From an uncultured Prevotella sp. (GTDB lineage: Bacteria; Bacteroidota; Bacteroidia; Bacteroidales; Bacteroidaceae): DNA of 64,000 nucleotides. The notes beneath the pieces were generated by a model, which was not told the origin of the DNA, made no database searches, and worked only from the letters and a program-made list of their open reading frames with translations. The stretch lies in the NCBI GenBank assembly GCA_938028745.1, contig CALIZL010000079.1:13018-77017 (forward strand), in the 5' to 3' direction. Shown here piece by piece: positions 17,912 to 26,273 of the stretch. The position numbers and the translations under genes are program-made. Position 1 is the first letter of the stretch; each line of letters begins with the position of its first letter.

Positions 17912-19321
17912 ATGGACGTAACTCCCGATAAACATTGGGAAGCAGCTCTTGCGCTCATTGCGCAGAACGTTTCTCCACAGCAGTTTGACACCTGGTTCAA
18001 ACCCATTGTCTTCGAATCGTTTAACAACGAGACGAAGCTCTTGGTGTTACGTGTGCCAAGCTCGTTTGTGTACGAGTATATCGAGGAGCATTATATCGAC
18101 CTGCTAAGTCGTGTGTTGTTCTCTGCTTTCGGCCAACGCATACGCCTTACTTATAGGGTGGTGGTGGACAGCGAGCACAAAAAGACCCAAGATATCGAGG
18201 CCGACCCCGCCGAGGCGCACGCTACGCAGGCTGCCAAGACATGGGGCGCAAAGCAAAAAGCTGTGGAAGAACCTGCCAAAGAGCAAGAGCTAGACCCACA
18301 ACTCAACCCACACCAAACTTTCTCTAACTACATCGAGGGCGATAGCAACAAGCTGTCGCGTTCCGTTGGGCTGTCTATTGCCGAGCATCCCAACACCAAT
18401 CAGTTCAACCCCATGTTTATTTATGGGCCGTCGGGCTGTGGAAAAACCCACCTCGTAAATGCCATCGGCGTGCAAACCAAGCAGCTGTACCCCCAGAAAA
18501 GGGTGCTGTACATCAGCGCGCACCTCTTTCAGGTGCAGTTTGTTAACGCGGTGTTGAAGAATGCCACCAACGATTTCATCAAGTTCTACCAAACCATCGA
18601 CATGCTTATTGTTGATGATGTGCAGACGTGGGCCAGTGCAGATAAAACCCAAGAAACGTTTTTCCACATCTTCAACCACCTCTTTCGCAACGGCAAACGC
18701 ATCATCTTGGCTAGCGATCGCCCACCCGTTGAACTGAACGACATGAGCGATAGGCTTATCACTCGTTTCTCGTGTGGCATCATTGCCGAACTAGAAAAGC
18801 CCAATGTGCAGCTCTGTGTAGACATATTGAACGCCAAAATACGACGCGACGGCCTGAAAATACCTGCCGAAGTTACGCAGTTTATTGCCGAAACGGCTAA
18901 TGGAAGTGTGCGCGACTTGGAAGGGGTTATCAACAGTTTGATGGCTTATTCGGTGGTGTATAACAGCGACATTGACATGCGGTTGGCCGAAAGGGTGATT
19001 AAAAGGGCTGTGAAGGTAGACGATACGCCACTTACCGTGGACGACATTTTGGAGAAGGTGAGCAATCATTTCAACGTTAGCGTGTCGGCCGTGAGCAGCA
19101 AAAGCCGCAAGCGCGACTTGGTTGTGCCGCGCCAAGTGTCGATGTATTTGGCTCAGAAATACACCAAGATGCCTGCCAGTCGCATAGGAAAACTTGTTGG
19201 CGGGCGCGACCATAGCACCGTGTTGCATAGTTGTGCGCAGGTTGAGGCGCGCCTTAAAACCGACAGCCTTTTTGCTGCCGAGGTGGAAAGCATCGCCACA
19301 TCGTTTAAGCTGAAAGGATAG
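17912..19321 (+). CDS. dnaA: Chromosomal replication initiator protein DnaA
   Basis: Binds DnaA boxes at the origin and, in its ATP form, opens the DNA and loads the helicase. 469 residues from the ATG at 17912 (MDVTPDKHWEAAL). Domain I is residues 1-80; a variable linker rich in Glu, Ala and Lys spans about 85-125; the AAA+ domain has Walker A GPSGCGKTH near 172, Walker B MLIVDDVQTW near 231 and the sensor segment ILASDRPP; the C-terminal DNA-binding domain carries the DnaA signature GGRDHSTVLHSC near 430. Complete and normal in length. It stands alone, with no dnaN or recF beside it. Confidence 0.97.
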   Translation: MDVTPDKHWEAALALIAQNVSPQQFDTWFKPIVFESFNNETKLLVLRVPSSFVYEYIEEHYIDLLSRVLFSAFGQRIRLTYRVVVDSEHKKTQDIEADPAEAHATQAAKTWGAKQKAVEEPAKEQELDPQLNPHQTFSNYIEGDSNKLSRSVGLSIAEHPNTNQFNPMFIYGPSGCGKTHLVNAIGVQTKQLYPQKRVLYISAHLFQVQFVNAVLKNATNDFIKFYQTIDMLIVDDVQTWASADKTQETFFHIFNHLFRNGKRIILASDRPPVELNDMSDRLITRFSCGIIAELEKPNVQLCVDILNAKIRRDGLKIPAEVTQFIAETANGSVRDLEGVINSLMAYSVVYNSDIDMRLAERVIKRAVKVDDTPLTVDDILEKVSNHFNVSVSAVSSKSRKRDLVVPRQVSMYLAQKYTKMPASRIGKLVGGRDHSTVLHSCAQVEARLKTDSLFAAEVESIATSFKLKG

Positions 19322-19346
19322 GGGAGAAATTGTTTTTTTCTCCCCC
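19321..19346. terminator. Terminator between dnaA and the convergent lipoprotein gene
   Basis: ggggagaaa, a T-rich loop, then ttctcccc: a stem of about 8 bp rich in G-C that immediately follows the dnaA stop. It could serve dnaA. Confidence 0.55.
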
Positions 19347-19483
19347 ATACAGATATTACTTGTTGTTAGAGATAATTTTTGCGCGAAGGTAAAGCCAAAG
19401 ATGTTTTCTAGCCACGCTTGAAAGGCGCACATTTGTATTTGCTTATCAGTGTTTCGCGAGACTTCTTTCCCCACCAGATTGTG

Positions 19484-20083
19484 CTATTTCGTAGGCTTTA
19501 TTCTCAATGTCACTTCTGCATAGAGGTCGGCACACCCCGCAATCATCAGTAGATGGCTCTTCGATAGAGGCATGTCTTCGTTGTCTATCTCGCATTTGTA
19601 CACATTATATTGCATGCTGCCTTTGCATGTTACGAACCATTTAATGGTATGCGGCTCATCGTTGCCGAATAGTTTTTTGCTTCTAAATTCAAAGATATAC
19701 GTTTCTCGTCCCCAAAAATCTTCCTTCCAAATCCGCATGTCAGTGGCAGATACATTCAATGTTGTTCCTCCGAGAAAGTTGGGTATGGTATTTTCTTTTA
19801 TGTACGCCCATCTGGTTCTGTTAATTTCCAGGGGTTTGAGGTCGCTCCCTCTATAAACACGCACTTGGATGTCTTCCTTTTTAGCATTCCACGTTTCAGG
19901 CTTTGTGTTGTCTATGATGTTTAGAGAGTCTGCAATGTTTGTGCCTATGGCACTTTCGAACCTGATGCTTACCCTAAAAGAGTCTACAACATGAGGGCCG
20001 TCTTCATCCGAACACGAGAGTAGTGTACATACACAGATGCAAAGCATGGCTTTTGTCCATATCGTTTTTATATTGGTCTTCAT
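19484..20083 (-). CDS. Predicted lipoprotein of unknown function
   Basis: 199 residues with a lipoprotein signal peptide; the lipobox is LLSC with Cys at residue 24, followed by SDEDGP, so probably exported to the outer membrane. The rest is beta-rich (for example DSFRVSIRFESA, IQVRVYRGSD, YAEVTLRIKP). I recognise no family. It lies 33 bp downstream of a frameshifted small lipoprotein gene on the same strand and may have formed an operon with it. Convergent with dnaA. Confidence 0.8.
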   Translation of the reverse strand: MKTNIKTIWTKAMLCICVCTLLSCSDEDGPHVVDSFRVSIRFESAIGTNIADSLNIIDNTKPETWNAKKEDIQVRVYRGSDLKPLEINRTRWAYIKENTIPNFLGGTTLNVSATDMRIWKEDFWGRETYIFEFRSKKLFGNDEPHTIKWFVTCKGSMQYNVYKCEIDNEDMPLSKSHLLMIAGCADLYAEVTLRIKPTK

Positions 20084-20116
20084 GATTGCTGCATTTTAAT
20101 TATATGTGAAATTGTG

Positions 20117-20388
20117 TTAGTGCTTTGTAAACGTGGCATACTTCAACCGATATCTATAATTAGTGCGTGTGCTTTCTGCGTTGTCGTTGTATGGAGCTGG
20201 AATATCTGTGTTAAAAACATTGTCCAAGAAGTATCCGTTGCCTTTCTTGTCTGTGGCATTTGTTTCCACTTGTTGCGTATTTTTGGGGTTAGCTCACCTA
20301 TGTCTTCTTCACTTGTTTCAGAACAGGCCACAATGAATATCCCTCCCAAGCAGTAAAGGATTGTTCGTTTGATTGAAAATTTGTTCAT
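20117..20388 (-). pseudogene. Small lipoprotein gene with a one-base frameshift
   Basis: The frame from the ATG at 20386-20388 encodes a lipoprotein signal (MNKFSIKRTILYCLGGIFIVAC, Cys at residue 22) and then EETSEEDIGELTP-like residues, before running into low-quality sequence. In another minus-strand frame, the same DNA encodes NTQQVETNATDKKGNGYFL and continues to NYRYRLKYATFTKH and a TAA at 20117-20119. The switch point is the homopolymer run ccccaaaaa (minus strand), where one missing base would join the frames; the span is 272 bp, one short of 91 codons. Either a recent pseudogene, a phase-variable tract, or a sequencing error. Confidence 0.65.
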
Positions 20389-20416
20389 GCTCTTTGGTTT
20401 TAAAGTGTTGACACAG

Positions 20417-20448
20417 CAAATTTAAGTAAAACATTTTTACGCGCCAAG
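20417..20448 (-). promoter_or_regulatory. Promoter of the small lipoprotein operon (CTTG-N20-TAAATTTG)
   Basis: On the minus strand TAAATTTG (20417-20424) with CTTG (20445-20448) 20 bp upstream fits the Bacteroidota pattern with one mismatch in the -33 box. It precedes the frameshifted lipoprotein gene by about 30 bp. Confidence 0.65.
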
Positions 20449-20950
20449 CGTTTAATAATGTTTCTTTCTATTTATTTTTAATTTCCTGTTTTATCTTCCG
20501 ATTTACAATAAAAATGTACTAATATTAATGATATTGTTGTGTGTTGTGTGTGCCGCGATGGGGTGTAATAATGAAAAATAACTGTGTTTATCCTACTCGG
20601 ATGCTGAAAAGATGGTCTAGTAAGACGTATAGATATTGTTCTAAAAATATTGATGTTTGGTAAAACCTTTCTTATTGCTCTGAGGGGGAAGGGGTAAAAT
20701 AACAGCCTTTGAAAGATAATTTGTTGCTTATCCAACCATATTCTATGAAAATGATGCTTTTTGGTGGTGGTTACTATTCGATACTAAAAGTAAACTATTA
20801 TGGAGAAGCAAGGTGTGTGTTACCGATAAATATAGGTGGTGTAGCTTGCAGTCTGTTGTTATCGGCTGGCGGAATTAATTCGTACACTCGTCAGCTCGTA
20901 AAGCAACAAGCTCGTTAACTCAAAAAAACAAATGTCCACTTTTCAGTGTG
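20449..20950. other. AT-rich gene-free stretch
   Basis: About 500 bp with only short reading frames that lack family resemblance. The last 80 bp contain a few 8-bp repeat words (cagctcgt, aagcaaca) next to the 620-bp repeat copy 2. Confidence 0.45.
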
Positions 20951-21577
20951 GTTTTTAACATTGTGAGTGCCTTCTAAACTCACCAACTGCCCAGCAGGCT
21001 GCAAAAAAACGATTCTCGCGGAGGTTGGTTATGATGCAAAAAGGGGCTAGTTGTAAATGTTGGCAAAATGAATATTTATTTGGAACGACTGCCATTTACA
21101 CCAGTTTTTAGGCTATTTGCTGCTAAACGCAGTGCATTTTGGTGCTAAATGCAATGCAATATGCCGCAAAACACAGTACGTTTTGGTGCAAAATGCAGTG
21201 CGTTTTGGTGCAAAACGCAGGGTAAAATGGTGCAAAACGCATGGTAAAATGCGGCTAAATGGAAGGTGATAAGCATAAAAATACACCGCAAATAGTATAA
21301 ACAAACCTTTTAGAACCATGAAACACATGGCCCAAAAGGGCAAAATAACCATCAAAAAGTGGGATTTTAGGGGCTAAAAGTACGTGATTGGGCTTGAAAA
21401 ATTACGAACATTCAACCAATCTAGAAAGGCTAAATGGTGCAAAATGCAAGTGGATTTCTTAAAAACGGACAGGTGGAACAATGCGTAGGCAGTAAAATAG
21501 CGGCTAATTACCTACTTTTGCGCCTTGATTTTCGCTAGAATGGCATGGAGGTTAGGGTGTGTTTTGTAAAATAAAAG
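20951..21577 (-). repeat. 620-bp interspersed repeat, copy 2 (reverse orientation)
   Basis: Contains, in reverse order, tttttaacattgtgagtg (20951), aaaaaaacgattctcgcgg (21004-21022), the 22-bp unit array (21114-21262), caaaccttttagaaccatga, ctagaaaggctaaatggtgc, ttttcgctagaatgg and ttttgtaaaataaaag. Same block order as copies 1, 3 and 4. Confidence 0.9.
21114..21262 (-). repeat. 22-bp unit array inside repeat copy 2
   Basis: Units of the form ttttggtgctaaacgcagtgc in tandem (complement of the copy 1 units). Some units carry tgcaaaa in place of tgctaaa, showing drift of single positions while the flanking GC and TTT words are kept. Confidence 0.8.
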
Positions 21578-21639
21578 CATCGGATTTAACAATGGGGGGA
21601 CTTGTTGAGGAAGGTTTGAAAGGGTGCGTTCCAAGCACC

Positions 21640-21850
21640 GCTTTGGCTTTAACCCAAATCAGTCGTTAGATCGCTTACAACATGTTTTATGTTGTTTTCA
21701 TCACTTCCTGTCCATCTTTTGTTTGCTTGTCGGCATCTTGCCTGTCTTATTTTTTGGCGTAGTACACTACGCCTTCAAGAATAAGATAGGCAATGTGCTC
21801 AACAATACACAAAAGCTAAACGGCTCTAACGATCGATTTGGGTTTAACGC
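21640..21850. repeat. Long imperfect palindrome
   Basis: The centre is ggcgtagt-ac-actacgcc (21756-21773). Outside it gcctgtcttatt pairs with aataagataggc, further out cttttgt pairs with acaaaag, and the outermost arms are ttaacccaaatc (21649 on) and gatttgggtttaa (about 21834-21846). The left arm carries about 30 extra bases. No coding function seen. Confidence 0.7.
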
Positions 21851-22037
21851 TGCTTTTTCATCCGCAGGAAACTTTTCTCGCTCTTGTGCGCGTATGAATG
21901 TGCGCACAAGGTGAGAAATGTTCTTGATGATGCGTGCAAAATAAAGGGGTGTGCCCGATAAGGCCGCCCCTTTGTTTGCTTGCCGTTAGCGTTTTACAAC
22001 TATGCTTGTTCGGATGAAGTTGAATGGCATAGCGTTT

Positions 22038-22691
22038 TTAAAACAGGTAAGCAACAGAGGCAGAGAAAAGGTTCATTCTTGAATTGCCAAAGAGTGAACT
22101 GAATTTGTTGAAACCCCTGTCGTACCCTAACATAAACTGATACTTATCTTTAACTTCTATTCCGAAACGAAGACCTGCTCCCCAGCTGAAACGGTTCTGT
22201 ATCTTTCTGCCAAGGGCGTCTTTTGCCGTGAAGATATTGTCGTAAATAGTCCCTTTTTCTGTGTTGCCATCCATGAAAACTATTTCGTACTTCGATGTTC
22301 CAAATAGGCCAAGTCCCACGAAGGGGCCTGCGCTGACAAGCACCTTCACATCTTGCGAAACGGGAAATCTATAACCCACGTGTATCGGTAGGTTTAGATA
22401 CCAGGGTGTTGTGTATTGTCTGGATGACTTATATAGATGAAGGCCTAGATCGCCAAATTCCACTTTCCACGCGTGTGACTCTAACAAAAGCGAGGCATCT
22501 GCATACCAACCCTCGGCAAGACCATTAAAACCATATTCGCCTTTTGCACCAATGCTGAACCCCATTCTTGCATCAATATTTGTGGATGAATGGAGATTAG
22601 TACCTGCCGTTACGCCAACTCTGAAATTTTGAGCTGCGATAGGTAAGCAGAAAACGAGTAGAATGAAGTACGTAACAAATTTCTTTTTCAT
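22038..22691 (-). CDS. Outer-membrane beta-barrel protein (porin-family, OMP_b-brl type)
   Basis: 217 residues with a signal peptide (MKKKFVTYFILLVFCLPIAAQ), then alternating beta strands typical of small barrels: NFRVGVTAGTNLH, MGFSIGAKGEYGF, WYADASLLLESH, and a final strand MNLFSASVAYLF ending in Phe, the usual C-terminal residue of outer-membrane barrels. Glycine/aromatic patterning fits an 8-strand barrel. Transport specificity cannot be told. A -7 box (CAAAGATA on the plus strand, 22717-22724) lies about 26 bp upstream. Stands alone. Confidence 0.88.
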   Translation of the reverse strand: MKKKFVTYFILLVFCLPIAAQNFRVGVTAGTNLHSSTNIDARMGFSIGAKGEYGFNGLAEGWYADASLLLESHAWKVEFGDLGLHLYKSSRQYTTPWYLNLPIHVGYRFPVSQDVKVLVSAGPFVGLGLFGTSKYEIVFMDGNTEKGTIYDNIFTAKDALGRKIQNRFSWGAGLRFGIEVKDKYQFMLGYDRGFNKFSSLFGNSRMNLFSASVAYLF

Positions 22692-22716
22692 AAAAACTGG
22701 CTTTGATAATTTGCCT

Positions 22717-22724
22717 CAAAGATA
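22717..22724 (-). promoter_or_regulatory. -7 box TATCTTTG of the barrel protein gene
   Basis: TATCTTTG on the minus strand, 26 bp before the ATG at 22691. No clear -33 partner. Confidence 0.55.
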
Positions 22725-22912
22725 GTGTTTTGGATGGAATTTATTGCTGCGTTAAGTGAATATGTTAGCAGCCTTTGCATAATTTAACAACGGTGCGGGC
22801 GTGTTGAGCTGTATCAATAAATGGTGATGTTGACAGAGCCTTGCAGCTGCACACGCCCTTGTTATGCTGTTTAGGGTAAAAACAAATGTTGGCAGCGCGC
22901 GGGGTTAAACAA

Positions 22913-22948
22913 CATGCGCCAACTACTGCTAGTGGTAGTTGGCGCATG
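22913..22948 (-). terminator. Terminator hairpin of the MFS gene
   Basis: Perfect 14-bp stem catgcgccaactac (22913-22926) / gtagttggcgcatg (22935-22948) with an 8-nt loop, about 40 bp after the stop of the MFS gene on its strand and followed there by ttgtttaa. A second, weaker GC-rich inverted repeat (gggcgtgt...acacgccc) lies at about 22797-22856. Confidence 0.75.
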
Positions 22949-22989
22949 TGTGCGTTAAGTGGGGCGTGCGTGAGGTTCTACACGCGGCT

Positions 22990-24324
22990 TTATTTCTCTT
23001 TTTCGTTGATAATCGACACGCAGAAAGTGCCGATAATGAGCATTGCGCCTGCGGCCATCATCATGTGGCTTTGCACGCTGCCCAGCAGATGTAGCAACGT
23101 GCCACCCAAGGCGGCGGCGATGATTTGGGGTACGCAAATGGTGCCGTTAAACAGACCTAGGTATGCGCCCATGTGTCCTTTTCCTTCCAAGGCGTTGGTT
23201 ACGAAGGTGAAGGGCATGGCCAGTGTGGCGGCCCAAGCGCAGCCAATGAGAATGAAAGGAACGAACATGAGGTACTTGTCGGTGATGTAGGGAACCATCA
23301 AAAAGCCGATGCCGCCCAGCAATAGCGAAAGGCCATAGGCCGTTTTGCGGTTGCGGATGTTGGGTAACACCACTGCCCATAGCACGCTGCCAATGGCTTG
23401 AATGGCGAAAAGTATGCCCACCCAGTTGCCTGCCTCTTGGTATTGGGGCGTGCTGGTGGCCGAATGTAGCTGCATGTCGACGCCCCAAACGGTGTCGGCG
23501 ATAGAGCCTGTGGTGTAGGTCCACATGTACATAAAGGCAGCCCAGCAGAAGAATTGCACCAGTCCTACGGTCCAGAACGTCTTGGGGGCGTTGCGCAGCA
23601 GGGCAAAGACGTTGGTCTTTTCCTTGTCGAGTGGCTTTTCCAGTTGGTTGTATTCGGCATATTCTTTCGGGTTCCACTCCTTAACCTTCAATGTGGTGTA
23701 GATAACGCAGAGTATAAGTATGGCTGCGCCCACGTAGAAGGACCAAATAACCGAGTCGGGGACGACACCTGCGGGGGCAATGTTGCTGATGCCGATGAAG
23801 GTGAAGAAGAAGGGGAAGATAAAGCCCACCACCGAACCGGCGTTGCAGAGGAAACTCTGTATGGAGTAGGCCAAAGCCTTTTGTTTCTCGTTCACCATGT
23901 CGCCAACCAGCATCTTGAAGGGTTGCATGGCCATGTTGATGCTCGTGTCGAGGAACATGAGTGCCGTTAGGCCGAAAATCATGGCCATACCTGCCGTCAT
24001 GCCAAACGAACCGGCATTGGGTAGGAGGCACATCACCAGTACGGCTACCGTTGCACCCACGAAGAGATAGGGTATGCGGCGGCCAAAACGGGTCCATGTT
24101 TTGTCGCTCAGCGTACCAACGATGGGTTGAACAAGTATGCCCATCAGCGGCGGAAGTATCCAAAAGTAGCTAAGGTCGTGCGGGTCGGCGCCCAGCGTTG
24201 CGAATATTCGCGAGATGTTGGCACTTTGTAGGGCGTAGGCTATCTGCACGCCGAAAAATCCGAAACTAAGGTTCCATAGTTTCCAAAAGTCCAAGTCGGG
24301 TTTCTTTTTCAGTTGATTGTTCAT
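22990..24324 (-). CDS. MFS sugar transporter (GPH/SLC45-like, MalT-type)
   Basis: 444 residues with about 12 hydrophobic helices. The loop GTLSDKTWTRFGRRIPYLFVG after helix 2-3 is the MFS signature in the form found in the glycoside-pentoside-hexuronide / SLC45 group, and QPIVGTLSDK is typical of maltose or sucrose importers of Bacteroidota. It would carry a disaccharide or oligosaccharide across the inner membrane. The gene lies 102 bp downstream of a LacI-family regulator on the same strand and across from susC-susD-susE, so it most likely imports the sugar released from the glycan bound by the Sus proteins. Substrate not determinable here. Confidence 0.9.
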   Translation of the reverse strand: MNNQLKKKPDLDFWKLWNLSFGFFGVQIAYALQSANISRIFATLGADPHDLSYFWILPPLMGILVQPIVGTLSDKTWTRFGRRIPYLFVGATVAVLVMCLLPNAGSFGMTAGMAMIFGLTALMFLDTSINMAMQPFKMLVGDMVNEKQKALAYSIQSFLCNAGSVVGFIFPFFFTFIGISNIAPAGVVPDSVIWSFYVGAAILILCVIYTTLKVKEWNPKEYAEYNQLEKPLDKEKTNVFALLRNAPKTFWTVGLVQFFCWAAFMYMWTYTTGSIADTVWGVDMQLHSATSTPQYQEAGNWVGILFAIQAIGSVLWAVVLPNIRNRKTAYGLSLLLGGIGFLMVPYITDKYLMFVPFILIGCAWAATLAMPFTFVTNALEGKGHMGAYLGLFNGTICVPQIIAAALGGTLLHLLGSVQSHMMMAAGAMLIIGTFCVSIINEKEK

Positions 24325-24426
24325 ATATGGTTGTATTCGTAATTCGACGTTAATGGTTTTTGCACCTCACTGAATGTTGGGTGTGGGCATGTGTGGTTGG
24401 GTGCACGTTGTGGGGGATGGCGTGGC

Positions 24427-25584
24427 TTAGGCCGTTTGTTGCGCCTTGCTTTTCTCGGATGCTTGGGGCTGTTTGTCCAGGTCTTTGCCGTTGTTGTGCG
24501 CCGTGTTGGTTTCCTTTGGCAGGGTTCGCGCCAGTTGTTCGGTTATGGATGTGGCAACGGGGCGTGTAGAGTCTCTCACTACTAGTCGGGTGCGAACCAG
24601 TCTCCGTTCTACCTTGCCTTTCTCGATATGTCCCTCCACGTGTCGCATGAGTATTTCGGCAGCCGCTTCGCCCACTTTAAACCCATGTTGGTCTACGGTG
24701 GTTAGGGCTGGGTCGCAGGCCACGGCGCGTTGTCCGTTGGTAAATCCGCATACGCTGATGTCTTCGGGAATGCGAAAGCCCTTGCGCTTGGCCGAGTAGA
24801 GTATGCCTATGGCCGTATCGTCGTTAACGGCGAAGAAGGCGTCGGGCCGGTCGTCCCTGTCTAACACCTCAGGCGCGATGCGCTCTGCATCTGAACGGTT
24901 GTCGCATTGGAACACCAGTGAGGGGTCTACCTTTATGCCATGTTTGAGCAGTGCATCGCAGTAACCGTTGTAGCGGTTCTTTGATATTTCGAGTTTCATC
25001 GATGCATTGAAACAAGCCACGCGCCTGCAACCTGTTTCCACCAAGTGGCTAACGGCGGCGTAGGCTCCTGCATAGTCGTCTACCACCACGCGGCTGGCGT
25101 TTACGCCTGTGCACACTCGGTCGTAGAAAACCAGTGGCACACCCCTGTCGATAAGGTGTTGGAAGTGGGCGTATTGTGTGGTGTCTTTGGCCTGCGACAC
25201 GATGATGCCGCACACCTTGTTCTCGAAGAACGACTTACAGATGCTCACTTCGCGTTCGTGCTGTTCGTTGCTGTGGGCCACCATGATGCGGTAGCCTTGT
25301 TTCTCGGCTGCCTCTTCAATGCCTGCAAGCACCGAAGCAAAGTAAAAGTGCGTTAGTTCGGGTACAATCACGCCAATGATTTTCATCGGGCGTACCCTGC
25401 TGTTGCGCAAACTTTCGGCGATGAGGTTCGGCGAGAATTTGTGCTCATTGGCGTAGGCCTGTATGCGTTCGCGCTGTTGGCGGCTGATGCGTGGGCTGTT
25501 TTTCAACGCGCGCGATACCGTCGCAACCGAGACGTTCAACTCTCTTGCGATATCCTTCATCGTGATAGATGCTATTTCTCCCAT
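24427..25584 (-). CDS. LacI-family transcriptional regulator
   Basis: 385 residues from the ATG at 25584 (MGEIASITMKDIA). The helix-turn-helix segment is ITMKDIARELNVSVATVSRA, followed by the hinge and a periplasmic-binding-like sugar domain (KIIGVIVPELTHFYFASVLA onward). A longer in-frame start at 25677 would lie inside the -7 box at 25675-25682 and is rejected. The C-terminal tail (about the last 40 residues, with PKETNTAHNNGKDLDKQPQA) is polar and looks disordered, longer than usual for the family. Divergent from susC and upstream of the MFS gene; the likely operator is the palindrome gcaaacgtttgc at 25965-25976. Probably senses the imported sugar. Confidence 0.92.
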   Translation of the reverse strand: MGEIASITMKDIARELNVSVATVSRALKNSPRISRQQRERIQAYANEHKFSPNLIAESLRNSRVRPMKIIGVIVPELTHFYFASVLAGIEEAAEKQGYRIMVAHSNEQHEREVSICKSFFENKVCGIIVSQAKDTTQYAHFQHLIDRGVPLVFYDRVCTGVNASRVVVDDYAGAYAAVSHLVETGCRRVACFNASMKLEISKNRYNGYCDALLKHGIKVDPSLVFQCDNRSDAERIAPEVLDRDDRPDAFFAVNDDTAIGILYSAKRKGFRIPEDISVCGFTNGQRAVACDPALTTVDQHGFKVGEAAAEILMRHVEGHIEKGKVERRLVRTRLVVRDSTRPVATSITEQLARTLPKETNTAHNNGKDLDKQPQASEKSKAQQTA

Positions 25585-25674
25585 AATTCTAAATTCTCTT
25601 TTGCCGCTAAAAAGCGCATATAGTTGTTGTCCTTGAAGCCTATCTGTGATGGCTTTGTGTAGAGGTAGACCTTG

Positions 25675-25682
25675 CAAAGATA
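25675..25682 (-). promoter_or_regulatory. -7 box TATCTTTG of the LacI-family gene
   Basis: TATCTTTG on the minus strand, about 90 bp before the chosen ATG at 25584. It decides the start because the upstream ATG at 25677 overlaps it. Confidence 0.65.
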
Positions 25683-25752
25683 TAAATTTATTCTGTATTT
25701 CTTAGTTTTTATTCGGATTTATTCATGGTTTTCTGTATATTGGGAGGATTTT

Positions 25753-25840
25753 TTGAGTCAATGAGTTGGTGAGTTGATGAGTTGGTGAGTTTTTAAGTTG
25801 ATGAGTTAATGAGTTTTTGAGTTGATGAGTTGGCGAATTG
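25753..25840. repeat. 8-bp degenerate tandem repeat tract
   Basis: gagtcaat gagttggt gagttgat gagttggt gagttttt and similar words, 8 bases each, in the divergent lacI-susC region. Confidence 0.8.
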
Positions 25841-25964
25841 TAGGGATGTTTGGGGGTAAGCTTGTTGGTTTGTTGACTAGTAGGTAGAGGAAACTCTTTT
25901 TGTGTTCTTTAAGCTTTTCGTTTGTGTTGCCTTTTGTCTTTAAAAGCTTTTCAATTTATTTTGT

Positions 25965-25976
25965 GCAAACGTTTGC
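25965..25976. promoter_or_regulatory. Perfect palindrome GCAAACGTTTGC, likely LacI-family operator
   Basis: Twelve-base perfect palindrome of the PurR/CcpA/LacI-family operator type, lying between lacI and susC, 55 bp upstream of the susC -7 box. The position upstream of the promoter would suit an activator or a repressor acting at a distance. Confidence 0.65.
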
Positions 25977-26031
25977 GCTAAACATTTTGCGCTTTTATTG
26001 CGAAAAAAGTACAAACTAACACAAAGAAAGC

Positions 26032-26039
26032 TACTTTTG
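26032..26039 (+). promoter_or_regulatory. -7 box TACTTTTG of the susCDE operon
   Basis: TACTTTTG fits TAnnTTTG. It leaves a 5' leader of about 225 nt before susC. No good -33 box is seen, which would fit dependence on an activator. Confidence 0.55.
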
Positions 26040-26273
26040 CAAGACAAATGTTGTGGCTCATTAAAAACCGTGGGCTCGACAAACCTAGACGAAACAATAA
26101 ATTGACTGAGTTATTTGGATTGGTGACGAACCGCGAACGACATATCCTGAAAGGCAGGAGATGACGTTTGGAAGGGCAAAAATTGGCCTCTTACGCGCGC
26201 GCGTACCTTATATATAATAACAGCAGACAACTATAATTTAAACAATGCATAACTTAAACTTTTAAAACTGAGA

